Source: Voacanga thouarsii
Lineage: Eukaryota; Streptophyta; Magnoliopsida; Gentianales; Apocynaceae
DNA length: 64,000 bases
Reading direction: 5' to 3'
Assembly: GCA_026120185.1 (NCBI GenBank)
Contig: JANUWF010001468.1
Location: 1,278,501 to 1,342,500 of the forward strand
This document shows, piece after piece, positions 23,528 through 33,196 of the stretch. Both the position numbers and the translations under genes were made by a program. Position 1 is the stretch's first letter, and every line of letters begins with the position of its first letter. The notes beneath the pieces are model-generated. The model did not search any database. It was not told the origin of the DNA and worked only from the letters and a program-made list of their open reading frames with translations.

Positions 23528-24168
23528 CTATTCACTAGAATCATTCTCCGATACAGACTCATCATCATCTACTGAGGTATTTCTATTCGTTTCCCATTCA
23601 TCTTCTTCCTCTTTCATCAATTGCACAACATCGTTAAAGGCTTTACGCGAGAGGTTATTTTCAGACTTAATGTTTAATAACCTTGAAGCCAGTGAAAGCT
23701 GCGAATGTTGTGTGCATCCATCCCATATAGGAGTCTCTGCCGCCTTTAACATATCGTAAAACCTTTGTGCCTCCACATTAGGTGGCTCTTCAAAATGGTC
23801 TGCTGATGGAGCTTCAGGGGGAAAGTCAGGTCCTGCTACGTCTAAGACCATTTCGCGAGACAGATTTTCTTGATGTGAATCAAATTCTGGGATTGAGGTA
23901 GACACACTTGAGGGAACTCGAATGGCTCACCATGACATGTCCACCGGTAATACCTAGGCACAAATTCAGACTTCCACAGGCGGAGCTTAACTTGTGCTGG
24001 ATCTAGATACTTTTTATTCTTACATTTTGCACACGGGCATCTAATTACGCTTGATATTGCATTTGATAAGGCAAATGTAAAAGAAGCCTTAACCCCTTCC
24101 TCAAATTCAATAGTGATCCCTTTTACACCTGAAGCGCGCCTTCTATACATCCAACTACACTCCTCCAT
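23528..24168 (-). pseudogene. CACTA-B TNP2-type transposase, catalytic core deleted
   Basis: The start MEECSWMYRRR (24168) opens the N-terminal transposase-associated domain, with CPCAKCKNKK and YYRWTCHGE. A one-base frameshift near 23905 leads into the continuation (GPDFPPEAPSADHFEEPPN and KAFNDVVQLMKE). There the frame jumps straight to an acidic tail (EEDEWETNRN, DDDESVSENDSSE) and a stop at 23528. CACTA-D shows the full order: hundreds of residues of Transposase_21, DUF4218 and DUF4216 lie between these two parts. The catalytic domain was thus removed by an internal deletion. Confidence 0.85.
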
Positions 24169-24229
24169 GACGTCTAAATGAGAGAAAAGAACAATCAACT
24201 CAATAATTAAAATCACCCCTTAAACAAAA

Positions 24230-25560
24230 GGAAGAGAAGTGTAATTACATTTTCCTTTCTATTATCTAACAAAAAGAGGTCCAAAACATAGAATTTACAA
24301 TTGCTATCTTTAGATACAGTTGCACCTTCAATATCTACGTTTTAACCAAGTTCTACATTTAATTGAGGTGAAAAGTACAATTATTTGAAGAGTGAAAATA
24401 AATGTGGAAATAAATGAGAAAATTGAGGAATTTGATTAAGATAAATAATATTAAAGCTAATTATATTCTTATTTTACACATTCCAATGGTTAAAATAATA
24501 ACATTTTATTTATTTTTATTCCAATGTTTATATTTGTTTAAACTCTCTCTATAACGTATATTATTCCTGCTATTATTAACATCCACCTATATATGAAATT
24601 ATTATTATTATTACTCATTTCATTAGTCCTATTCTTATTCTTATTAGCAATATTATTTTTAATAATAATGCTATTATGGGATATATACTCATGTTCAATC
24701 GAATAATACACTCCAAGATAAGGGTAGTTATTCTACTCCACAGTAAATAGCGGCAGATTTTGAAAAAAAATTTGACAGAGTCTCCCCTGTAATTGGACAT
24801 TTTTCAGCCACAGGGCCACCTCAAAATTATACAATCAAAATGCAATTGCAAACAACAAAAACAGATCATTCATTTATACAAAAAAAAAAAATAAATAAAA
24901 CGATAACTAAGGGTAATCACCCATTACCCAAGAGGAGTAATCACCCATTACTCACGGGGAATCCAACATTTGAATTCAACACAAAGGCAATTTATATGAA
25001 CAACACGCACCTCCTACATCTTCATAATCTAAGGAAACGAATTTCTCACATAAAAGAGCCTTCAAAGCATTCTACTAGAGTTAAATCTTCCACTAGAGAC
25101 AGTAATATATTATTATAATCAAGTAATAAGATTACTAAACTAATCAGATATCAACCTTCCTATTATGGCATCATAACCAATGAAATTAATTTATAAGGGT
25201 TTATATAGCTAAAACATAGTTCCCATATAATTTGATCAAAGTAGTAATTTTCTTATAACAGGGTAAAAAAGAGTGCACTTTGTACAAAGTATATCACATA
25301 TAAGGACAACAATTCCAACTAACAATTCAGTAATTCCAGTTCACAATTCCAAATTTAAATCAATAATCTCACATAAAACCACCATCATGTCACTCCCAAT
25401 CTCCTCAAATTCAACCCCAACATCAATACAACTTTTATACATCAATTCCAACTCTGCTCATTCACAAATAATCACCCAAATTTCAAAGCTTCAGGGGAAA
25501 TGCAAATCTGCCCAACATGGACTTAGTTTATAAGATAATGAAGTAGCTCAAGAGATAAAT
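24230..25560 (-). other. CACTA-B 5' leader and intron region
   Basis: No coding sequence is convincing. It holds the second leader block (24770-24965) and AT-rich sequence between the TNP2 start and the G-rich leader. By comparison with CACTA-D it is probably 5' untranslated or intron sequence of TNP2. Confidence 0.5.
24770..24965 (-). promoter_or_regulatory. Conserved CACTA leader block, copy 2 of CACTA-B
   Basis: It has the same layout as 22900-23105 with two instead of three 24-bp repeats (TGAGTAATGGGTGATTAC and TGGGTAATGGGTGATTACCC), followed by GAGGTGGCCCTGTGGC and AGGGGAGACTCTGTC. It lies about 600 bp upstream of the TNP2 start. Confidence 0.75.
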
Positions 25561-25599
25561 TCTAACTACTTACCCAAATGAATCAGCTTCAGCAACAGC

Positions 25600-25985
25600 A
25601 CAGCAGTAGCACAGGAATGGCAGTGGAGGCGCTCACTGAGGGGGGCGGGCTGAAGGGGGCAGGAAGAGCAGGGGGGCTGAGGGGTGATCTGCAGGAAGGG
25701 GGGTGTGGGACAGGGGTGGGAGGGCACGGGGAGGGGGGCTGCGGGGAGTGGGGCGCGGGATGGGGGGGAGATGAGGGAGGGGGCGCGAGGGTGGGAGCGC
25801 CGGGGAGTGGGGCGCGGGAAGGGCGGGAGTTGAGGGAGGGGGCGCTGCGGGAGGGGGGGCGCGGGATGGGGGGAGTTGAGGGAGATCGCCGGCGGGGAGA
25901 GGGGGGAGAGATGGCGGCGGCGCAAGGGGAAGGGGAGGAAGAAGGATGTGGGAAGAAGGAGGGGAAAAGAAAAAGGAGGGAGTGA
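25600..25985. repeat. G-rich tract (C-rich on minus), probable CACTA 5' leader
   Basis: About 350 bp of near-pure purine runs such as GGGGGGCTGAGGGG and GGGAGGGGGGGCGCGGGATG occur in a window that is otherwise AT-rich. CACTA-D has a C-rich tract in the equivalent place of its sense strand (57530-57900). Many G runs suit G-quadruplex formation. The long open frames here come from low complexity and are not called as genes. Confidence 0.75.
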
Positions 25986-26093
25986 AAAATTTTGGAAAAT
26001 TTTAGTTTTTTTTTAAATTTCTAGCTATTTCGTCGCAATTTGTGACGAAAAAATAAAACCCTCGCTAATTTCTCATAAATTAATACGAATAAC

Positions 26094-26655
26094 CTTATAA
26101 ATCGATCTATACATTATAATTTTTATTATTTTTTAGTGATTTTAATAATATTAGTATTATCTAAATTATTTTTCTTTATATATTTTAATTTATACACCAC
26201 TTAATCAAATAAATAGATCAAAAAATTGGATATATGTATATATATAACTATATAGTATAATATATATTAATATGTTGGAGGTGAGTAACATTACAAATCG
26301 ATCTTTACATTATAATTTTCACTATTTTTTTTAGTGATCTCAACAATAATAACAGTATTTGAATTGTTTTTCTTTACATATTTTATTTTATACACCACTT
26401 AACAAAATAGATATATTAAAAAATTGGACATATGTATATACATAGCTAAATTAGTATAATATATATTAACATGTAGGAGATGAAGAACATTACAAATTGA
26501 TCTCTACATTATAAATTTCACCATTTTTTTGGTGATATCAACAATAATAACAGTATTTGAATTATTTTTCTTTATATATTTTACTTTATACACTACTTAA
26601 TCAAAGTGATAGATTAAAAAATTAGACATATGTATATATATACCTACATGTTATA

Positions 26656-26685
<30 letters not shown>
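26094..26685. repeat. Three-copy tandem repeat, period about 198 bp, inside CACTA-B
   Basis: Units begin AAATCGATCT or AAATTGATCT near 26098, 26295 and 26492. They share TACACCACTTAA, ATTGGA-ATATGTATATA and GGAG(G/A)TGA segments. A (TA)n run at about 26653-26690 ends the third unit. Confidence 0.85.
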
Positions 26686-26693
<8 letters not shown>

Positions 26694-26939
26694 CTAAACA
26701 GATACTTATATACATTATATACATATACTTATATATTAGAATAAGTATATAACATAACATAATTAACTATATACATTTACTTATGCAATACATTAGGTGT
26801 ATAACATGACATAATTACATATACAAAATTATAATAAAATGCACTAATTGAGAAATGTTATTAAAAATATTTCAGTAAATTTGTCAAAATACACCATCAC
26901 ATAAACACATAAAGAAAAATTAAAAAAAAAAAGATTAAA

Positions 26940-27973
26940 ACCCTATTTTGTTGTAAAACCCTTGCAAATTCTTTGCAATTAGTGACGGATTTGCGACGAA
27001 TTTGCGACAAATTGGGGTTTTGAGATTTTCTATAATTTTTTTCATTTGTTTATTTTTTAATTAAAAATATTGACCGTCGCAAAACCCTCGCAAATTGCGA
27101 GGGCCCAAAATCCGTCTCAAAACCCTCGCAAATTGCGAGACCTTTGCGACGGACGTTCAAAAATTTTTAAAATATTTTTTAAAAAAACAATCGATCGTCG
27201 CAAAACCCTCGCAAATTACGAGGGTTATTTGCCGTCGCAAAATCCTCGCAAATTGCGAGGGTTTTGTGACGGCTATCTATTTTTTAAAAAAAATAGATAG
27301 AGGGCTGAATTACTGTCGCAAAACCCTCGCAATTTGCGATGGACGTTCGAAAATTTTAAAAATATTTTTTAAAAAAACAATCGGTCGTCGCAAAACCCTC
27401 GCAAATTGCGAGGGTTATTTGCCGTCGCAAAATCCTCGCAATTTGCAAGGGTTTTGCGATGGACGTTCAAAATTTTTTTAAAAAAAATAGTCGCAAAACA
27501 CTCGCAAATTGCGAGGACTTTGTGATGGACGTTCAAAAATTTTAAAAATATTTTTTTAAAAAATAATTTGTCGTCGCGAAACCCTCGCAATTTGCGAGGG
27601 TTTTGCGATGGACGTTCAAAATATTTTTTAAAAAATTACTTGCCGCCGCAAATTGCGAGGGTTTTGCGATGGACGTTCGAAAATTTTTTTAAAAATATTT
27701 TTTTAAAATAAGTCGCCGTCGCAAAACCCTCGCAATTTGCGAAATTTGCGAGGGCATAAATACCGTCGCAAAACCCTCGCAAATAGCGACGATTTTGCTA
27801 CGAATTGCGACGGGTATTTTGGCCGTCGCAAAACCTTCTCAAAACCGTCGCAAATTGCGACTGTTTGGTCAACTCGCGACTTGTTTGAAAATTATCGCAA
27901 ATTGGTCGCTATTAGCGACAGTATTGAAGCCGTCGTAAAAAATTCGTCGCAAATCACGATATTTCCTGTAGTG
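26940..27973. repeat. CACTA-B 5' subterminal repeat array and terminal repeat
   Basis: Repeats of CGTCGCAAAACCCTCGCAAA and TTGCGAGGGTTTTGCGA(T/C)GG are separated by GACGTTCAAAAATTTTTAAA-type linkers with a period of roughly 60-120 bp. It ends with CTGTAGTG (27966-27973) and the TAG duplication. Confidence 0.85.
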
Positions 27974-28256
27974 TAGAGATTACTTTGAGTCTTTGCATGA
28001 GAAATGAAATACCTATAATAAGCCTAGCTCGTTAATGGAAAAAGTATAGATTCCAATGGAAGAACGTGAGCTAAGGGATTAGAAAAATTCATTCTTTTCT
28101 TCGCCATAGGAAGAGATATATTAATAAGAAAAGGAACATCCCACACTCATATATATATATATATAGAAAGGAGAAGGGAAGAATGTATCTTGATTTCGTA
28201 TTCTGCTTTCAAAAACAAGATTTTAAGAAACATCACCTGAAGAAATTTGGAGAAAA
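27974..28256 (+). promoter_or_regulatory. Proximal upstream region of DC1 copy 2
   Basis: It is homologous to 11161-11437 before copy 1. CTCATATATATATATATATA (28147-28166) could serve as a TATA region; copy 1 has CTCATACATAGAGAG instead. Only these 283 bp remain next to the gene, since CACTA-B separates the distal part. Confidence 0.5.
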
Positions 28257-30029
28257 ATGATGGAGAGCAGAAAACATATCAGCCATAAGCATCTATTGGT
28301 GCCGGATGCTGAATTCAAGTTTCGTGGTGAAGTTTGCTATGGCTGCCAAGGTAAAATCCTTGAACCCTCCTCCTCCTACTACTGTGTTGAGGAAAACTGT
28401 CGTTTCTTTCTTCATATAAAATGTGCAAACTTGCCCAGGGAGATTATGCATTGGAGGCATTCTCTTGACCACCCACTTCGCCTGACCATGTGTCACCCTG
28501 ATCGACAAGACAACATGTTTAGAGACTGTGTCTTGTGTCTCCAAAAACTCATACAAGGTTTCTTTTATGCTTGTCCTCAACACTGTGATTTTGTTCTCTG
28601 TGTAACTTGTAGTTTTGAGGTTATACAAGAGCGCGAAATCAAGCTTGACATCCATAAACATCCCTTCACAGTGATACGAAAGAACGCTATATTCAAATGT
28701 GAAGCCTGTGGCGAGACAAGTGAAGACTCAATGTCTTATTGCTGCAAGATCTGCCCTTTTTGGATTCACAAAAGTTGTGCTTCATTGCCGTTCACCAGAA
28801 GATGGAGCCGTCATGATCACCGACTTTTCTTGGATTATTCTGCTTTTTCTAGTAGCAGAAAGTCCCTTCTCTTATCATGCAGCTTTTGTAAGGAAAGAGT
28901 ACCTCCGGGGGAATGGATTTACAGCTGTGGTTTCTGCAACTACTTCCTCCATATCAGGTGCCTGAAAAAAGAGTATCAACTAACCGAAGATGAATCAAGG
29001 GGTCTATATTTGGTTCAGTTACCATGGACGGATATGTCCGTTGATCTGATTAGTGAGCCTTACCATATTAAACCAACTCAAGAAAAAGAAATCAAGCACT
29101 TTAGTCATGAGCATCCACTTACTCCGTCAAATGACCCTTCCATTGATGAGTTAGAAAATGGGCAAGAAATCTTATGCGACGGTTGCGTAGAGCCAATATC
29201 CGCAAATCCCTACTATAGTTGTGCCTCATGTGGTTACTTTCTCCACACAAGTTGTGCTCGTTTAAGAGATACTCTTCTAGCTGATCCAAAATTTCGTGGC
29301 GAGAGATTTTTGCTTGAGAAAGAATTGGAGCATCCTGAACATCATTTTATGTGTGAAATTTGCCATAGATCTGGTAATGGCTTCTTCATTACTGCGGATA
29401 CATCCGGATCTGGTAAAATACACATACACTGTGCCACGTTGGTAGCCGCTTCTGTCACCCACCAAGCGCATCATGATCATCGGATCGCTCACAAATATGT
29501 CAGTGACAAGAGTGATATTAAAAAGTGCAGTGCTTGTAGTGAAGAATTTCCTCCTTCCACCACAGCTTTTGTCTGCACCACCGGCTGCTCCAACTTTTGT
29601 TTGCATCCCCACTGCATGGCGCTGCCGCGCACTGTTAGGCACAGATGGGATAGGCATAAGTTGGTTTTGAAGTATGACTCATCTTTTGCTACTGACCCTT
29701 CCGAGGAATTCTACTGTGAGATTTGTGAAGAAGAGATAAAGGATGACGCCTGGCGTTATCATTGTACAGAATGTAACCAAGCTTTTCATCCTTTCTGCAT
29801 TCCTCGCTTGGGAAAGGATCGTTTTATCAAGTTTGGTGGTGTGGTACAAGTTGAAGAGCACCAACACCCTCTCAGATTTGTCCGGGAAGGAGAATATGGC
29901 TCTGCATGTTCTTCTGCAATTGCCGGCGGAGACTGCAAGGGAGCTCTAGCAGGTGAGAAAGCTTATGAATGTGAACTTTGTGATTTTTCTCTGTGCCATC
30001 CATGTCTTTGTCAATTGAAATCGAAATAG
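28257..30029 (+). CDS. DC1 domain-containing protein, copy 2 (intact, 590 aa, single exon)
   Basis: A single open frame runs from ATGATGGAG to TAG 30027-30029; a second ATG is the next codon. It is made of repeated C1-like zinc modules, each with an H-x-x-H pair, CxxC pairs and a closing HxxC. Examples are HISHKHLL..CYGC..HIKC (about residues 7-57), HKHPF..CEAC..CKIC..HKSC (132-175), RHDHRL..CSFC..CGFC..HIRC (185-237), HEHPL..CDGC..CASC..HTSC (285-337), HHDHRI..CSAC..HPHC (406-456), DRHKL..CEIC..CTEC..HPFC (467-517) and a last HQHPL..CELC..HPCLC. Plant DC1 proteins are often linked to stress or cell-death signalling; no role is shown here. The first 170 residues differ from copy 1, but from about residue 173 on the DNA is identical, so the gene looks like a hybrid. 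No transmembrane segment is seen. Confidence 0.93.
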   Translation: MMESRKHISHKHLLVPDAEFKFRGEVCYGCQGKILEPSSSYYCVEENCRFFLHIKCANLPREIMHWRHSLDHPLRLTMCHPDRQDNMFRDCVLCLQKLIQGFFYACPQHCDFVLCVTCSFEVIQEREIKLDIHKHPFTVIRKNAIFKCEACGETSEDSMSYCCKICPFWIHKSCASLPFTRRWSRHDHRLFLDYSAFSSSRKSLLLSCSFCKERVPPGEWIYSCGFCNYFLHIRCLKKEYQLTEDESRGLYLVQLPWTDMSVDLISEPYHIKPTQEKEIKHFSHEHPLTPSNDPSIDELENGQEILCDGCVEPISANPYYSCASCGYFLHTSCARLRDTLLADPKFRGERFLLEKELEHPEHHFMCEICHRSGNGFFITADTSGSGKIHIHCATLVAASVTHQAHHDHRIAHKYVSDKSDIKKCSACSEEFPPSTTAFVCTTGCSNFCLHPHCMALPRTVRHRWDRHKLVLKYDSSFATDPSEEFYCEICEEEIKDDAWRYHCTECNQAFHPFCIPRLGKDRFIKFGGVVQVEEHQHPLRFVREGEYGSACSSAIAGGDCKGALAGEKAYECELCDFSLCHPCLCQLKSK

Positions 30030-32303
30030 AGGAGGCCTCCGGCCGCCGGCAAAACCTCCAGGCTATTTCACAACCTCTCTAGCAGGGTTGAATTATACAG
30101 AAGTTATAGGGATGATAGTGCAAGTGTGTAATATGTAAATATGTTATGTATCCTAAAATAAAATTGAATAAATGTAAATTTCCTCTTTCCTGCCTTCTTT
30201 TCTCATTGTTATAAATAAAAACTTTTCTTTTCTTATATTTTGTATATAACATTGTATTTCTCCTTTTACTTTCCTCCTCTGTTTGATGAATATTTCCTAG
30301 ATGATTATATTTTGAGAAAGAAGGAATTTTTTTTAATATTAATATAATTATAGTAATTATATATTTTTACTAAATATTTTTTAATGTACCTCTCTATTAA
30401 GACTTATGACTCGTACTAACCAAGTTTTTTTTTTTTTTAAACTAATCATTCTTGATTTTTTTCTATATAAAAAAAATAATGCAAGCAAGAGTCAAGACAT
30501 ATTACAAAGTTGGTTGTAATATAGTACAGTTTTAATAGGATATTTTTAAAATTTTGCTTCCGAAATATTATTATTTTTGTGATTGTACTCCTAGTTCCTT
30601 TATCAAATAGATCACTATTGCTCCTTCAAAATTATAATTTACAATTCTGTTATTCTATCAATTGACTAGTAGTCAACTTGATTTTTGACTATTTGAGTGG
30701 ACTTAATTGTAATTATTATTGCTTTGAAACTGGCATATTAGTAATTCTAATAATACGTCATCTGTTATTGAGTTAATTTCAATGTATAGAAATTTTTAAA
30801 CCGTTAAAAAATCGAGTTAAGATTATGAATTTAAGCATTTTAGGTTTTTCAATAATTACAATTAAATCTTGATTATTGAACACTGATATAAGAACACAAT
30901 TATATATTTCAGAATTTTAAAAGAGTAATATCGATCTATTTGACAAAAAAAAAAGAGTAAAATTGAAAAACTGATAATATTTGAGTAAATACGTTGATAA
31001 TCCATTCTAATATTCTCATACATATTTAATGCATAGGCGGATTTCTCATAGAATCCAATTTCTTATTAGGTTCGTTACATCTTGTTCAAGTTTATATGTA
31101 AAATATATTTATCTAGAAATTATGAGCAGTTATTTTTTATTATTTTAAAATAGAATTATAGAAATACAATTCTGTATTAGGAGATTATTTCCATTTTTTT
31201 TTCAATTTTACATCACAACCAGTTTATTTTATTAACATTGTATTATGGAATTAGTAATTTTTAGTAGCATAGAAGATGTATCCACCATATCAAATCTATT
31301 TTTTAATGTCTAATTCTTCAACTGAAATATTAGTTTCTTTGGCCCAAATGATAACCCATAAAAGGTTTTACTTTGTGGATGGCCGGGTTTCGATTGGATG
31401 TCTCAGTAGATGTTTACTTTCTGAGGGTTTAAATGAGTTTTACTTTTCTAAAATGAAGGATTTGTTTTTTTAGTAATTCTCTAATTTTATTGTAATGCAT
31501 TAACCTTTAAAGTTAGTTAGGGGAAAAAAAAAAGGAATCTTGACAAGTGATTTGGCAAGACTGATAGGTAATAAGTTCGAATCTTGACTGGCGCTATCGA
31601 CTTCAACTAATTATACGTGGCTTTGGTAATACAATTTTGACCGGACGTGCTGGTTGTTCAATTAATGTAATATGTTTGTTAATGAACACGAAAGCCAAAC
31701 ATGAGGTAGAAGGGTGTCTTAGCCACATCGCTAATACCTTCTTTTTATTCAGAAAAAAATATATATATAGAATTTTTTTTTAAAAAAAATGTGCAGTTGT
31801 AATAACAATGAGTAACTTAGATATCAAATTAATTACCTTTAGCTAGAGTAAAAAAAACGAGGAAAAAAACTAATCTCTTTTGAAGTAAGTTTTCTTTAAT
31901 TTATTCTTGATTTTAAGCTAATTAATTATGGTGACTATTTTCAAAGCTTAACAAAGATACACCATTTATTTTGAAATAATTATTTTTTTAGAAAAAATTA
32001 TTTTCGAATATCTATAGCTTTAGAATTTAAAATATACTTATTTTTTAATTTATATCCTTATTTTATTTGTTATAATAGTTTACTAAACCGTCACATTGAT
32101 TAGTTTTTCAATTTCCTAAAGGGATAATATAGTCCATTTACCTTATGCTTAAGGGTTTTTAATAACCTTCTTAATCTCTGGGTAAAAAATTTTAAATCAG
32201 AGTTATTTCAAAATAGACGGACGGAGCATGTGTTTTACTCATCTCGGATCATATGGTTTGCTGATTTTTCAAGTTCTTACAACATTTAATTACACCCTTC
32301 TAG
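30030..32303 (+). other. Spacer after DC1 copy 2, near-identical duplicate of 18890-21203
   Basis: It matches the first spacer with only scattered differences, chiefly T-run lengths, a deletion of about 45 bp near 31075 and an extra ACGGAGCATGTG near 32221. It has the same AATAAAATTGAATAAATG polyadenylation region (about 30157). It ends TAG before CACTA-C. Confidence 0.85.
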
Positions 32304-32930
32304 CACAACAGGAAAAATCGCGATTTGCGACGGCCAAAAACTCTCGCAAAACCGTCGTTAACCGTTTTTGTGACGGTTTTAGCCGTCGCAAAAAATGACG
32401 TCACAATTTGCGACGGCCATGGGAAACCGTCGCAATTGCGAGGGCCAAAAAAAATTCGTTGCTATTTGCGACGGTTTTGCGAGGATTTTGCGACGAATAT
32501 TTTTTGGTCAAACTTCACCAAAGGAGCAAATTTGCGACGGTTTTGCGACGAAAAATATTGACCCTCGCAAATTGCGACGGTTTTGTGAGGGTCGACTTTG
32601 TGCCCTCGCAAAACCGTCGCAAATTTGCGAGGGCTACGGTTTGGACCCTCGCAAAACCCTCGCAAATTGCGACGGTTTTGCGAGGGGAGAATTAACCCCC
32701 AAGTCATGACTCTCGCAAAACCGTCGCAAATTGCGAGAGTTTTGGGAGGGCCCAAGCCGTGGCCCTCGCAAAACCCTCGCAAATTGCGACGTTTTTGCGT
32801 GCGACGGTTTTCCGAGGGCCCAAGCAAACCCGCGGTTTGGACCCTCGCAATTTGCGACGGTTTTGCGAGGGCCACGGCTTGAGCCCTCGCAAAACCCTCG
32901 CAAATTGCGACGGTTTTGCGATAATTTTAC
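32304..32930. repeat. CACTA-C 3' subterminal repeat array
   Basis: The same word family as 21204-21735, but with many point differences and short indels, and extending beyond the CACTA-B deletion point. Confidence 0.85.
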
Positions 32931-33196
32931 AATAATTTTTTATTTTTTATTATTATATTTATTTTAAATTATTAATTCCCTATAAATCAACCCTGAAACA
33001 CTATACAAATAAATGCCAAAACTATGTTCATAATCCAAAAAAATACTATAAAAAATTAAAAATAAGCCCAAATAAATATAATTAAAATACTAAAATATAA
33101 TATAATATAAAATACATAATAAGTATCTAAAAAAGTAAAATAATTCACAAAAATAAGTAATAGTGTATAAAGAGTATAAAAATAAATATAACAAGT

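Larger units (their letters stand above)
21204..27973 (-). mobile_element. CACTA-B: complete-ended but internally deleted CACTA transposon, genes on minus strand
   Basis: The left end is CACAACAGGAAAAATAGCG and the right end is the inverse of CACTACAGGAAATATCGTG. The element is flanked by the 3-bp target duplication TAG (21201-21203 and 27974-27976). DC1 copy 1 shows the empty site at 11161-11163. From 5' to 3' on the minus strand it holds subterminal repeats, a tandem repeat, a G/C-rich leader, a truncated TNP2, a truncated second transposase and subterminal repeats. It sits 283 bp upstream of the DC1 copy 2 start. It cannot supply transposase itself. Confidence 0.93.

Noticed and set aside
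25566..25985. Open frames of 119 and 135 codons on opposite strands
   Set aside because: Low-complexity proline/serine or glycine/arginine translations of a G-rich tract; no start context or homology.
21204..27973. The regularly repeated subterminal words as a CRISPR-like array
   Set aside because: Plant nuclear DNA, repeats on both strands, irregular spacing and transposon context; no CRISPR.
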